Positions 16,995-28,058 of a DNA stretch of 64,000 nt are shown here, one piece after another. A program made the position numbers and the translations under genes. The notes below the pieces were generated by a model, which was not told where the DNA came from, made no database searches, and was given only the letters and a program-made list of their open reading frames with translations. This stretch comes from Rhizobium sp. Leaf306 (GTDB taxonomy: Bacteria > Pseudomonadota > Alphaproteobacteria > Rhizobiales > Rhizobiaceae): NCBI RefSeq assembly GCF_001423425.1, contig NZ_LMNX01000004.1:434001-498000 (forward strand). Reading direction: 5' to 3'. Numbering within the stretch: the first letter of the stretch is position 1; each line of letters starts with the position of its first letter.

Positions 16995-17873
16995 TTAAAG
17001 CTCTGCGCGGGCCGCTTCCAGCGCGTCGAAATGGTCCGATATCTCGGCGCCCGTGGCAATCCAGACATCGGTTCTGCTTTGCACATGGATCAGGAAATCG
17101 CGCAGCAGATGCCAGCGCATCGGCCGTCCCGAAACCTGCGGATGGAGGACCAGCGTCGTGACGCCGCCCCAAGCATGTGTCGCCTCGAATTCGTCAATCC
17201 ACAGCTGCAGCACCGCGTCGCGTCCGAAGATCGGGCGTGAACTGGTGCGGCTCGTCATGCCGAAATTCCAGTCGTCGAAGGCGAAGTTGACCGGGATCTC
17301 GATCAGACCGCGCTCGCCGCCATGATCCGCATGCCTGTAAGGCAGGATATCGTCGCGGAAGGAGCTGGAATAGCGCATGCCGGATTTCGAGAGATAGGCG
17401 AGCAGTTCCGGGAAATTCTCACCCGATGGTGCGCGGTAGCCGATCGGCCGCACGCCTAGCACCTGGTGCAGCGCCTCATAGCCGCGATCGATTTCCTCGA
17501 AGGCCTCATCCAGCTTGTCGCGGTCGGGCAGCTTGTGGAGATAGCCGTGATGGCCGATCTCGTGGCCAGCCTTCAGGATCGCTTCGCACTGGGCGGGATG
17601 CGCAAGCGCCGTCCAGCCTGGAATAAAGAAGGTCGCCGGTAGCGACAGTTCATCCATCAGCGACACGATTTTTGAAATGCCGACGCGGGCGTCGTAGCCG
17701 CCATGCGAGGTCGTCACCATGCGGTCGACATTGGAAGGGTTGTTGCCGATCCAGGCGGTTTCCGCATCCACGTCGAAGCCGATGAAGAGAGCGCTTTTCG
17801 CGCCGTTCGGCCAGACCATGGCGGGTGTGGGAGGCGCCGGATTGAGCGGACGGGGGGTAAGGTCGAAGGGCAT
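16995..17873 (-). CDS. Polysaccharide-deacetylase-fold hydrolase, PuuE-like
   Basis: This 292-residue NodB-fold protein (FIGFDVDAETAW, FFIPGW, GHEIGHHGYLH, GYRAPSGE, LHPQVSGRP) resembles the metal-dependent amidohydrolase branch that includes PuuE allantoinase, not chitin deacetylases. There is no signal peptide, so it is cytoplasmic. It lies 21 bp before the ureohydrolase gene and 145 bp after the ABC binding-protein gene, with two hairpins in that gap. It probably hydrolyses a C-N bond of the nutrient taken up by the transporter. The substrate is unknown. Confidence 0.78.
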   Translation of the reverse strand: MPFDLTPRPLNPAPPTPAMVWPNGAKSALFIGFDVDAETAWIGNNPSNVDRMVTTSHGGYDARVGISKIVSLMDELSLPATFFIPGWTALAHPAQCEAILKAGHEIGHHGYLHKLPDRDKLDEAFEEIDRGYEALHQVLGVRPIGYRAPSGENFPELLAYLSKSGMRYSSSFRDDILPYRHADHGGERGLIEIPVNFAFDDWNFGMTSRTSSRPIFGRDAVLQLWIDEFEATHAWGGVTTLVLHPQVSGRPMRWHLLRDFLIHVQSRTDVWIATGAEISDHFDALEAARAEL

Positions 17874-17901
17874 TACAAAACCTCCGGTCGGAAAGAATGC
17901 A

Positions 17902-17991
17902 AAGCCGGGCCACCGCTGAACAGATAGCCCGGCTTCCGATGCAAAACGGACTGGTCCGCCGACCGTCCGGCCTGAAGGAGATCAGGCCGGA
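17902..17991 (-). terminator. Two stem-loops between the binding-protein and deacetylase genes
   Basis: AAGCCGGGC (17902-17910) pairs with GCCCGGCTT (17927-17935), a perfect 9-bp stem. TCCGGCCTGA (17966-17975) pairs with TCAGGCCGGA (17982-17991), a perfect 10-bp stem with a 6-nt loop. On the transcribed strand they follow the binding-protein gene. They probably act as partial terminators or 3' stabilisers giving the binding protein more mRNA than the downstream enzymes. No long U-tract is seen. Confidence 0.55.
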
Positions 17992-18018
17992 GGCACCCGT
18001 TCTGCGACACGTGAAAGA

Positions 18019-18852
18019 TTACTTCTGGGCTTCGCTGTTGACGTAGATGCCGTCGAGGGCAGCCGATTCCAGGTTCCACTTGGCAAGGATCGTCTTGTAT
18101 TCGCCGCTGGCCATCAGGGCCTTCATCGCGCCGATATAGGCGTCACGCAGCTCGGTATCCTTCTTGGAGAAACCGATGCCCTGGTAGATGGCAGTGAACG
18201 GCGCGCCGATCGACACATACGCACCCTTCTCAAGCGTCATCAGGTAGGGAACGGTTTCCGAACCCTGGACGGCGGCATCGACGCGGCCCTGCTTCAGCTG
18301 GGTGCGGGCATCGGCCGAACCTTCGGTGCCGACGACCTTGACGGCCGGCAGGCCCTTGGCTTCGCAGTTGGCAGCGCTCCACTTCGCCGTTTCGTCCGGG
18401 AAGGACGTGCGGCGGCTCATGCCGACATTCTTGCCGCAGAGATCGGTTTCGGACTTCAGTTCGTCCTTGCGGGCCGCCGTCGTGTAGAACTGGGCGCCGG
18501 ACTTCATGTAGTCGACGAAATCGAGAGCATCGCGGCGCTTCGGCAGATCGCTCATGCCCGAATGGATGATGTCGACGCGGCCCGTGGCAACCGACGGCAC
18601 CATCTGTTCAAAGCCGATATCCGACCATTCGACAGTCACGCCGAGCTGCTTGGCAAGCGCCAGGCTGAGATCGATATCGAGGCCCATCAGCGTGTTGGTG
18701 GCCGGGTCCTTGTATTCCATCGGCGGATAGTTCGGCGTGTTGGCAACGACGATCTTGCCGGCGGTCTTGATACGCTCCGGCAGGGCCTGAGCGGAAACCG
18801 AGCTGGCGGCAGCAACGGCTGCGAGGGCGACGATTGCGAATGTCTTGGTCAT
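18019..18852 (-). CDS. Polar amino-acid ABC transporter substrate-binding protein
   Basis: This 277-residue periplasmic protein has a clear Sec signal (MTKTFAIVALAAVAAASSVSA, cleavage near residue 22). The mature part is of the SBP-bac-3 type: GKIVVANTPNYPPMEY, GLDIDLSLALAKQLG and FEQMVPSVATGRVDIIHSGMS. The conserved Arg and acidic pockets of this class bind the alpha-amino and carboxyl groups of amino acids. It belongs with the ATPase and permease genes directly upstream. Confidence 0.92.
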   Translation of the reverse strand: MTKTFAIVALAAVAAASSVSAQALPERIKTAGKIVVANTPNYPPMEYKDPATNTLMGLDIDLSLALAKQLGVTVEWSDIGFEQMVPSVATGRVDIIHSGMSDLPKRRDALDFVDYMKSGAQFYTTAARKDELKSETDLCGKNVGMSRRTSFPDETAKWSAANCEAKGLPAVKVVGTEGSADARTQLKQGRVDAAVQGSETVPYLMTLEKGAYVSIGAPFTAIYQGIGFSKKDTELRDAYIGAMKALMASGEYKTILAKWNLESAALDGIYVNSEAQK

Positions 18853-18902
18853 GATATCCCCTGTTCTCTTGTTTTTGGTCGACTGGTTGAACGTGAAGGC
18901 GG

Positions 18903-19673
18903 TCAGTTATGGACTGCCCGGATGAATTCCGCGGTGCGCGCGCTTTTCGGCGCCGACAACACTTCCGAAGCAGGGCCGGTTTCGACGACCTTGCCCGCTT
19001 CCATGAACGTGACGGTGTTGGCAACGTTGCGTGCAAATCCCATTTCGTGGGTGACGACGATCATGGTCATGCCGGACGCGGCCAGATCCTTCATCACGTC
19101 GAGCACTTCAGATACCAATTCCGGATCGAGCGCAGACGTCGGCTCGTCGAACAGGATGAGGTCTGGCTGCATGCCCATGGCACGGGCGATCGCGACGCGC
19201 TGCTGCTGGCCGCCGGAGAGTTCTGAAGGGTAATGGTTCGCCTTTTCAGACAGGCCGACGCGGGCCAGAAGCGCAAGCGCATCCTCGCGCGCCTTGGCGG
19301 CCGGCTGGCCGAGAACCTGGATCGGCCCTTCCATGACGTTTTCGACAGCCGTCAGATGCGGGAACAGGTTGAAGCGCTGGAACACCATGCCGATGCGGCG
19401 ACGCTGGCGGGAGATTTCCTTGTCGGCCAGTTCATGCAGGTTGTCGCCTTCGCGGCGATAGCCCATCAGCTCGTCATTGACCCAGATCGCACCTTCGTCC
19501 ATCCGCTCGAGGAGGTTGATGCAGCGCAGGAACGTGCTCTTGCCGGAGCCGGACGGGCCGACGATGCACGCGACTTCGCCGCGCCGGACTTCGAGGCTCA
19601 CCTTGTCGAGCGCCTTGAACGCATCGAAGCTCTTGGTGACGTCGATTGCCTTGACCAGAATATCTTTCGTCAT
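18903..19673 (-). CDS. Polar amino-acid ABC transporter ATP-binding protein
   Basis: This 256-residue GlnQ/HisP-type ATPase has Walker A GPSGSGKST, Q-loop VFQRFNLFPH, signature LSGGQQQRVAIARAM, Walker B LILFDEPTSALDP and H-loop VVTHEM. The ATG at 19673 follows a GAGG sequence. An in-frame GTG at 19685 overlapping the permease stop (GTGA) is an alternative start that would add four residues. It energises uptake together with the permease and binding protein; only one permease gene is present, so the permease presumably forms a homodimer. Confidence 0.93.
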   Translation of the reverse strand: MTKDILVKAIDVTKSFDAFKALDKVSLEVRRGEVACIVGPSGSGKSTFLRCINLLERMDEGAIWVNDELMGYRREGDNLHELADKEISRQRRRIGMVFQRFNLFPHLTAVENVMEGPIQVLGQPAAKAREDALALLARVGLSEKANHYPSELSGGQQQRVAIARAMGMQPDLILFDEPTSALDPELVSEVLDVMKDLAASGMTMIVVTHEMGFARNVANTVTFMEAGKVVETGPASEVLSAPKSARTAEFIRAVHN

Positions 19674-19681
19674 GTCCAACC

Positions 19682-20554
19682 TCACATCGATGCTCTGATA
19701 GATTTCGATCCGCGGCCATAATAGCGCTCGATGCGCTGCTGGATGACGGACAGAACGGACACCACGACGAGATACCAGAAGCTTGCCACCAGCAGCAGTT
19801 CGAGAACGCGGGTGTTGGCGTAGTAGATGACCTGCGCATTGTGCAGGATTTCGGAAAACTGGATGACGCTGGCAAGCGAGGTGAGCTTGACCATGCCGAT
19901 CACCTCGTTGCCGACAGGCGGCACCATGACACGCATGGCCTGCGGCAGAACGATGCGGCGCAGCATCTTCATCTGCGTCATGCCGATCGTGCGGGCCGCT
20001 TCGTACTGGCCGCTATCGACCGACAGAAGACCGCTTCGCACAACTTCCGACGTGTAGGCGCCCTGCTGGATACCGAGACCGAGCATGGCCGCCACAAACG
20101 GCGTCATGATATCGACAGTGCGGAATTCGAACAGGCCGGGAATGCCGAGCGTTGGGAAGATCAGCGCCAGATTGAACCACAGCATCAGTTGCAGCAGTGC
20201 CGGCGCGCCGCGGAAGATCCACAGATAACCGATCGCGATCCACGACAGAACCGGGTTGCCCGAGATCCGCATGATGGCGATCACGACGCCGAGCACGATG
20301 CCGATCGCCATGGCAGCAACTGTCATGACCAGCGTGTTGACGAGGCCCTGCAGAATGACGGGCGCAAACAGGAAGTCGCGCACATAGGACCATTCGATCT
20401 GACCGACGCTGAAGGCGCGGATAAGCGCTGCCATCAGCAGAATGACGATGCCGGCGGCCACGTTGCGGCCGATATGCCGCTTCGGCACCAGCTTCAGATG
20501 GGCAACCTCGTATTTGGTGCTGTCGTCTGCAGCAACGGTCGTGGATGCACTCAT
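19682..20554 (-). CDS. Polar amino-acid ABC transporter permease
   Basis: This 290-residue inner-membrane protein of the His/Glu/Gln/Arg/opine permease family has an N-terminal cytoplasmic stretch of about 30 residues and then roughly five membrane segments. The EAA loop QYEAARTIGMTQMKMLRRIVLPQA-type sequence contacts the ATPase. Its ATG overlaps the stop of the lyase gene by 4 bp (ATGA), tying the lyase to the transporter. Confidence 0.92.
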   Translation of the reverse strand: MSASTTVAADDSTKYEVAHLKLVPKRHIGRNVAAGIVILLMAALIRAFSVGQIEWSYVRDFLFAPVILQGLVNTLVMTVAAMAIGIVLGVVIAIMRISGNPVLSWIAIGYLWIFRGAPALLQLMLWFNLALIFPTLGIPGLFEFRTVDIMTPFVAAMLGLGIQQGAYTSEVVRSGLLSVDSGQYEAARTIGMTQMKMLRRIVLPQAMRVMVPPVGNEVIGMVKLTSLASVIQFSEILHNAQVIYYANTRVLELLLVASFWYLVVVSVLSVIQQRIERYYGRGSKSIRASM

Positions 20555-22011
20555 CGCGTGCCAGCCTCCGCAGCGTTTGCGGCAACTGCCGTCTTTGCGC
20601 CGATATCTTCCAGCGCGAACTGACGGCGGGCGTCGATCGCTGCCTCGAACCGGCCGATCTGGTCGCGCACCGCATCGGGTGCCGTGCAGCCGTATCCGGT
20701 GCGGCTGGCAAGCGCATGTTCGAGCGTGATCGCCTCAAGCAGGCCGGGGCCGAGACGCGGATCGATCTTGGGCAGATCTTCGACGGTGAGCCCTTCAAGA
20801 TCATGGCCGCGCTCTTCGCAGTAGCGCACCACAGCGCCGGTAATTTCGTGGGCTTCGGCAAAGGTGACGTTCTGGCTGACCAGCCAGTCGGCCACTTCCG
20901 TTGCGAGGGTAAAGCCGCGCGGCGCCTCTGCCCTCAGCTTCTCGACGTCGAACTCCAGTGTCGCGACCATGCCGGCAAAGGCAGGCAGGATGAGCTGCAG
21001 CGTATCGATCGTCTCGAACAGGACCTTCTTGTCCTCGGCGAGATCGCGGTTATAGGCGAGCGGCATCGCCTTCATCGTGGCAAGAAAGCCGGTGACATTG
21101 CCAATCAGCGTGCCGGACATGCCGCGCGTCAGCTCGGCGATATCAGGGTTCTTCTTCTGCGGCATGATCGAGGAGCCGGTGGAATAGCTGTCGTGCAGGC
21201 GCACCCAGGAGAACTGCTTGGAGCTCCAAATGCAGATCTCTTCAGCCAGACGCGACAGGTTGACGCCGATCAGCGAGGCGATGAACAGGAATTCGGCGAC
21301 GATATCGCGCGATGCGACCGAGTCGATCGAGTTTTCCGCAGCTGCCGAATACCCGAGCTCAAGTGCCGACAGGTCCGGCCGGTTGACGATGCCGGAACCG
21401 GCAAGCGCTGCCGCGCCGAGCGGCGACCGGTCGAAGCGGCGGTCGAAATCGCCAAAGCGCTCCAGATCGCGCAACAGCGACTGCGCATGCGCCATCAGGT
21501 GATGACCAAGCACGACGGGCTGCGCCGGCTGCAGATGCGTGAAACCGGGCATGACGGTTTCGACATGGCGTGCCGCCTGCTCGCGGATCGCGTCCTCGAC
21601 GTCGATCAGGCCGGCGGAGAGCTCACGCGCCATGCGGCGGAGATAGAGACGGGTGTTGTTGGCGGTCTGGTCGTTGCGCGACCGACCGGCGCGCAGCTTG
21701 CCGCCGAGAGCGCCGAGACGGGCCATCAGCAGCCGCTCGAGAAACGTATGCACATCCTCATCGCCGGCTACAGGCGTTTCGCGGCCTGCCGCGACATCGA
21801 CCTCGATCGTGTCGAGCGTCGAGCGGATGGCCGAAAACTCGGCCGCATCGAGCACGCCGGCGCGCTTCAGTTCGGACGCATGCGCCCGGGAGCCGGCGAT
21901 GTCTTCGCGATAGAGACGGAAATAGGAGGCAGGTGCCCGTGAAAGATTGGCCAGAGCTTCGGAAGGACCGGACTTGAAACGTCCACCCCAGAGCTGTGCG
22001 GATGCCGACAT
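20551..22011 (-). CDS. Argininosuccinate-lyase paralogue, probable catabolic 1,2-elimination lyase
   Basis: This 486-residue protein of the aspartase/fumarase superfamily has ASL landmarks: LWGGRF (7-12), GDEDVHTFLE (83-92), GRSRNDQTANNTR (109-121), [13 protein letters not shown], and the catalytic loop [12 protein letters not shown] (278-289, Ser281). It is not the biosynthetic ArgH, which lies at 50152-51552. Around residues 205-220 the usual GTxFPIDRxxTAxxLGF block is replaced by AGSGIVNRPDLSALELGY, so substrate contacts probably differ. AGAGGGG precedes the ATG. It is the first gene of the transporter unit. Candidates are argininosuccinate-like, aspartate-N-substituted (EDDS-lyase-like) or betaine-type substrates. 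A long in-frame N-terminal extension is non-coding and was rejected. Confidence 0.8.
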   Translation of the reverse strand: MSASAQLWGGRFKSGPSEALANLSRAPASYFRLYREDIAGSRAHASELKRAGVLDAAEFSAIRSTLDTIEVDVAAGRETPVAGDEDVHTFLERLLMARLGALGGKLRAGRSRNDQTANNTRLYLRRMARELSAGLIDVEDAIREQAARHVETVMPGFTHLQPAQPVVLGHHLMAHAQSLLRDLERFGDFDRRFDRSPLGAAALAGSGIVNRPDLSALELGYSAAAENSIDSVASRDIVAEFLFIASLIGVNLSRLAEEICIWSSKQFSWVRLHDSYSTGSSIMPQKKNPDIAELTRGMSGTLIGNVTGFLATMKAMPLAYNRDLAEDKKVLFETIDTLQLILPAFAGMVATLEFDVEKLRAEAPRGFTLATEVADWLVSQNVTFAEAHEITGAVVRYCEERGHDLEGLTVEDLPKIDPRLGPGLLEAITLEHALASRTGYGCTAPDAVRDQIGRFEAAIDARRQFALEDIGAKTAVAANAAEAGTR

Positions 22012-22034
22012 GAGCAAACCCCTCTGTTCAGATA

Positions 22035-22068
22035 ATGGGCAGGGATCCCATGTGCACCACGAATGGGC
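22035..22068. promoter_or_regulatory. Candidate LysR operator between lyase and lysR genes
   Basis: ATGGG (22035-22039) and CCCAT (22047-22051) form an inverted repeat with a 7-bp spacer, and ATGGGC recurs at 22063-22068, one 28-bp step away. The region lies 24 bp before the lyase start. The arrangement resembles paired recognition and activation half-sites of LysR regulators. It is weaker than the palindrome at 12602. Confidence 0.35.
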
Positions 22069-22170
22069 AAGCGAACTTATTTCCTTGGCCCTATGACAAA
22101 AACGACTAGCGCACAACGGCGCGCTGGCGATAATGGATCGAACGCATCCCGACAAAACAGCGAGACCCTG

Positions 22171-23076
22171 ATGGAGCAACGTCGCAGGCGCCTGCCGTCC
22201 ACCGCATCGCTTCAGGTTCTGCTGGCGGTGGCCGAACGCGGATCGACGAGTGCTGCCGCGGAAACGACGGCGCTGTCCCAGAGTGCTGTGAGCAAGCAGC
22301 TGCTGGCACTTGAGGAACTGATCGGCAGCCCCGCCTTCCTGCGCACGCCGCGCGGCATGGTGGCAACCGAGGCCGGCCGCATCTATATCGACCACGCGCG
22401 CACGGCCCTGAAAGCAATGGAAGACGCCGCGCTTCTGGTGGCCCGGCTGAAACCCGGCCCCGGCGTGCTGCGCCTGCAGGTCCTGCCGATTTTCGGCGAT
22501 CGCTGGCTGTTGCCGAAGTTTCATCTGTTTGCGGAACAGCATCCTGACATCGAGGTGCAGTTCACGACCTTCATCTCGCCATCGCAGTCTGAAGTCCCGG
22601 ACGGCATTTTCGAGTTTGCGGCGACGCCACAACACCGAGACAACAGCACCTATCTCTTCGGTCAAGACGTGCTTCTGGTGAGCGCACCGAACTATTTCGC
22701 CAAGGCCGGAACGCCTTGTGACATCGACGACCTTGCCGAACACGTGATGCTCGAACATCCCCAGACGCCGTTTCACTGGCAACATTTTGTAGCTCATCAC
22801 AACCGCGACGGGGCCACTGTTCGCCACATTACCCGCTTCGGCTATTACACGATGGTGATCCGCGCCGCACTTGCCGGCCAGGGCTTGGCACTGATCCCAC
22901 GCGGCCTGATCCTCGACGAGATTGCTACCGGCAGGCTCATCAATCCGGCCGGCCTCGGTTACCGGAGCGATTTCGGCTACTGGTTCAGCACGCCCCATAT
23001 CCATTCCAGCCCGTCCATGCTGACATTCAAGACATGGCTGACCGCGCAGCTGGGACCTGAACTGGACCGCCCGTAA
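22171..23076 (+). CDS. LysR-type regulator of the GcvA group
   Basis: This is about 301 residues from the Met of MEQRRRRLPSTASL, which fits the typical RRLPS-x-x-x-L start of GcvA-like regulators. An in-frame Met at 22093 would add 26 poorly conserved residues. The HTH covers about 7-66 (FLAVAERGST-type, AVSKQLLALEELIG), and the effector domain follows. It is divergent from the lyase/transporter unit across about 160 bp and so is its likely activator. It ends LGPELDRP. Confidence 0.85.
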   Translation: MEQRRRRLPSTASLQVLLAVAERGSTSAAAETTALSQSAVSKQLLALEELIGSPAFLRTPRGMVATEAGRIYIDHARTALKAMEDAALLVARLKPGPGVLRLQVLPIFGDRWLLPKFHLFAEQHPDIEVQFTTFISPSQSEVPDGIFEFAATPQHRDNSTYLFGQDVLLVSAPNYFAKAGTPCDIDDLAEHVMLEHPQTPFHWQHFVAHHNRDGATVRHITRFGYYTMVIRAALAGQGLALIPRGLILDEIATGRLINPAGLGYRSDFGYWFSTPHIHSSPSMLTFKTWLTAQLGPELDRP

Positions 23077-23304
23077 CCGCGACTGTCCACAGCCAGATCT
23101 GGCATGCCTGCCCCATACCCGCACACTTCTGTCGCAAAAAAGGACGGCACGAACAGTCGTGTCCAGAAATGGGAGCAGCTTGTTCAGCCCGCCAGCGGTT
23201 CGCGCTGTGCGGTGCAGCATCGACGCGGTAGCCTGAAACAGGGAGCTCTAACGAAACGGAGGAGAAGACCAAAGGTCAACGTTTTTCAAACAGGAGACAC
23301 TTTG

Positions 23305-24738
23305 ATGACCAAAACCGTTTTGAACGCCCTTGGCGAAACCTTGTATTACAGCGGCACATCCAAAGCCTGGATTTCGGCGACGGGTGCCGGCACCGCACTC
23401 TCAGGCACAGCGGCCAATGACTCCATGTACGGCGACAGCGCCGTCAACGTGACCATGAGCGGCGGCGCCGGCGACGACGTCTATTACCTCTATTCCAGCA
23501 TCAACCGGGCCGCTGAAGCGGCAGGCCAGGGCATCGACACGGTCGATACCTGGATGAGCTACACGCTGCCGGACAATATCGAAAACCTGCGCGTCACCGG
23601 TGACAACCGCTTCGCCTTCGGCAACGATCTCGACAACATCATCTCGGGCTCGTCCTCGCGCCAGACCTTCGATGGCGGTGCGGGGAACGACGTGCTGACC
23701 GGTGGCGGCGGGGCCGACACATTCATCGTCGCCAAGGGCAATGGCAGCGACCTGATCACCGATTTCAGCGCCGACGACAAGATCCGCCTCGATGGCTACA
23801 GCTTCACCTCCTTCGAACAGGTGGGCAACAGCCTGACCCAGGAAGGCGCCAATCTGCGGCTTGACTTCGGGGACGGCGACAGCCTCGTATTCGCCGGAAC
23901 GACAGCCGATGACCTGTCTGCCGACCAGTTTGCGCTCAGCCTCGACCGCTCGGTCCTGACGAAGACATTCGGCGACGAGTTCAACGCGCTTTCCCTGAAT
24001 AACGGCACGAGCGGCACGTGGGACGCAAACTTCCACTGGGCGCCGGACCAGGGCAGTTCCCTGCCGACGAATGGCGAAAGCCAGTGGTACGTGAACCCGC
24101 TTTATTCGCCGACCGCCGGCTACAGCCCGTTCTCGGTCTCAAACGGAGCGCTGACGATCACCGCCAAGAATACGCCGGATGCGATCTCGGACGCGGTCAA
24201 CGGCTACGACTACGTGTCTGGAATGTTGAACACCCATTCGACATTCTCGCAGACCTACGGCTATTTCGAAATGCGCGCCGACATGCCGACCGACCAGGCG
24301 ACATGGCCAGCCTTCTGGCTGCTGCCTGAGGATGGCTCATGGCCGCCGGAAATCGACGTGGTGGAAATGCGCGGCCAGGACCCGAACACGGTGCATGTTT
24401 CGGTGCATTCCAACGAGACCGGCAAGCAGACCACCCAGACCTCTGCAATCAGCGTTCCCAGCACCGAAGGCTTCCACACCTACGGCATGCTGTGGACCGA
24501 AGAGGAAATCGTCTGGTATTTCGACGACGTGGCAATCGCCAGCGCCGAGACACCGTCAGACATGCATGACCCGATGTACCTTCTGGTCAATCTGGCCGTC
24601 GGCGGCGCGGCCGGCAAGCCGGGCGATCTGTCCGGCGGAGCCAAGATGGTCATCGACTATATCCATGCCTACGAAATCAACGACGATGCAGCGCCTACGT
24701 CGTCGATCTCAAGCGCATCGGACGACGGCCTCGTATAG
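23305..24738 (+). CDS. Secreted RTX/GH16 beta-glycanase, ExsH-like exopolysaccharide depolymerase
   Basis: This 477-residue protein cuts beta-1,3/1,4-type linkages, probably in succinoglycan-like exopolysaccharide. Residues about 30-210 are an RTX region with glycine-rich calcium-binding repeats (GGAGDDVYYLY, GGAGNDVLTGGGGAD). Residues about 217-460 are a glycoside hydrolase 16 domain with the catalytic EIDVVE at 349-354. There is no N-terminal signal; export is expected through a type I (PrsDE-like) system. AGGAGA lies 8 nt before the ATG. Domain order matches ExsH of Sinorhizobium as I recall it. Its last 70 bp overlap the converging oxyR gene. A 228-bp gap upstream holds its promoter; no motif was recognised there. 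Confidence 0.88.
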   Translation: MTKTVLNALGETLYYSGTSKAWISATGAGTALSGTAANDSMYGDSAVNVTMSGGAGDDVYYLYSSINRAAEAAGQGIDTVDTWMSYTLPDNIENLRVTGDNRFAFGNDLDNIISGSSSRQTFDGGAGNDVLTGGGGADTFIVAKGNGSDLITDFSADDKIRLDGYSFTSFEQVGNSLTQEGANLRLDFGDGDSLVFAGTTADDLSADQFALSLDRSVLTKTFGDEFNALSLNNGTSGTWDANFHWAPDQGSSLPTNGESQWYVNPLYSPTAGYSPFSVSNGALTITAKNTPDAISDAVNGYDYVSGMLNTHSTFSQTYGYFEMRADMPTDQATWPAFWLLPEDGSWPPEIDVVEMRGQDPNTVHVSVHSNETGKQTTQTSAISVPSTEGFHTYGMLWTEEEIVWYFDDVAIASAETPSDMHDPMYLLVNLAVGGAAGKPGDLSGGAKMVIDYIHAYEINDDAAPTSSISSASDDGLV

Positions 24739-25661
24739 GCCGTCTGCTGCTGCCGCATGATGGCGGCCGCACCAAGCACCACGTCGGCCACCTGCAGCAA
24801 CTGCTTGGCAAGCGGCGTCGAATTGCGCCAGATCATGCCGATGCTGCGGGCCGGTGGCGGTGAATCGAACCGCGAAATAGAGACCCGCGCGGAGCGGGTC
24901 TCGACCGGCACCGCCATTTCCGGAATGAGCGTGACGCCGATGCCGGCACCGACCATCTGCACCAGCGTCGACAGCGAGCTTCCCTCCATGATTTCCCGCG
25001 ACAGGATCTCGCGCGGGCGGTTCGACCCGATGCCGCAGAAGGACAGCGCCTGATCGCGGAAACAATGTCCCTCCTCAAGAAGGAGAAGCCGCATTTCCTT
25101 GAGCGCATCCGGCTCCGGCACCGGTTTGTCGCCATCCTCACGGCTGCGCACCAGCACGAATTCCTCGTCGAACAGTTTGAGCTCCGTCAGTGACGGCTCG
25201 GAGACCGGCAGCGCGACGATCGCCACATCGAGCCCGCCCTGCATCACTTCCTGCACCAGTCTGGTCGTCTGCGTTTCGCGGATCTCGACCCGGATCCCGT
25301 CGAATGCCCGGTTGAGCTCGTTGATAACAGATGGAAGCAGATAGGGTGCAACGGTCGGGATGACGCCGATGCGAAGCCGCGACAGAAACCGGTCCCGCGA
25401 CGCGCGCGACAGATCCGCGAGTTCGTCGGCGGCCCGCACGATGTCGCGCGCCCGGAGCGCAAAAAGCTCTCCGAACGCGGTCAGCCGGACGTCGCGCGTG
25501 CCCCGGTCGAACAGGGCGCGACCGACTTGATCCTCGAGTTCCTTGATCTGCATCGACAGCGCAGGCTGAGAGATGGCGCAGGCTTCAGCCGCCTTGCGGA
25601 AACTCGCGTCGCGCGCCAAAGCCTCGAAATAGCGGAGCTGTTTGAGAGTAAAATTGGTCAT
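24669..25661 (-). CDS. oxyR: Hydrogen peroxide-sensing LysR regulator OxyR
   Basis: In this 330-residue protein, the HTH lies at residues about 5-64 (RYFEALARDASFRKAAEACAISQPALSMQI pattern). The two redox cysteines Cys200 and Cys209 sit in GHCFRDQALSFCG, matching Cys199 and Cys208 of E. coli OxyR, so peroxide would oxidise them to a disulfide. It is divergent from katG, the usual target. The C-terminal tail beyond about residue 305 is a low-complexity extension encoded antisense to the end of the glycanase gene. Confidence 0.94.
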   Translation of the reverse strand: MTNFTLKQLRYFEALARDASFRKAAEACAISQPALSMQIKELEDQVGRALFDRGTRDVRLTAFGELFALRARDIVRAADELADLSRASRDRFLSRLRIGVIPTVAPYLLPSVINELNRAFDGIRVEIRETQTTRLVQEVMQGGLDVAIVALPVSEPSLTELKLFDEEFVLVRSREDGDKPVPEPDALKEMRLLLLEEGHCFRDQALSFCGIGSNRPREILSREIMEGSSLSTLVQMVGAGIGVTLIPEMAVPVETRSARVSISRFDSPPPARSIGMIWRNSTPLAKQLLQVADVVLGAAAIMRQQQTAYTRPSSDALEIDDVGAASSLIS

Positions 25662-28004
<2,343 letters not shown>

Positions 28005-28012
28005 AACAAAAC

Positions 28013-28044
28013 CGGCCGGACGCAACACACGTTGCGCCCGGCCG
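28013..28044 (+). terminator. Terminator hairpin after katG
   Basis: GGCCGGACGCAAC pairs with GTTGCGCCCGGCC across an ACAC loop, a 13-bp stem with one mismatch, closed by one more C-G pair. It begins 9 bp after the katG stop and is followed by a modest T-rich stretch (ATCTCTTTCT). It also lies 15 bp before the end of the converging cytochrome gene, so it may serve both strands. Confidence 0.8.
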
Positions 28045-28058
28045 ATCTCTTTCTGGCG

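Noticed and set aside
15921-17873. Allantoin catabolism by the PuuE-like and ureohydrolase genes
   Set aside because: No uricase, HIU hydrolase, OHCU decarboxylase or ureidoglycolate gene is near, and the transporter is of the polar amino-acid type.
20551-22011. Naming the lyase as argH
   Set aside because: A better argH with the intact PIDR block lies at 50152-51552 in its conserved neighbourhood.
22012-23220. Long N-terminal extension of the lyase frame
   Set aside because: The extension is antisense to the LysR gene and lacks coding character, and a good ribosome site lies before the Met at 22011.
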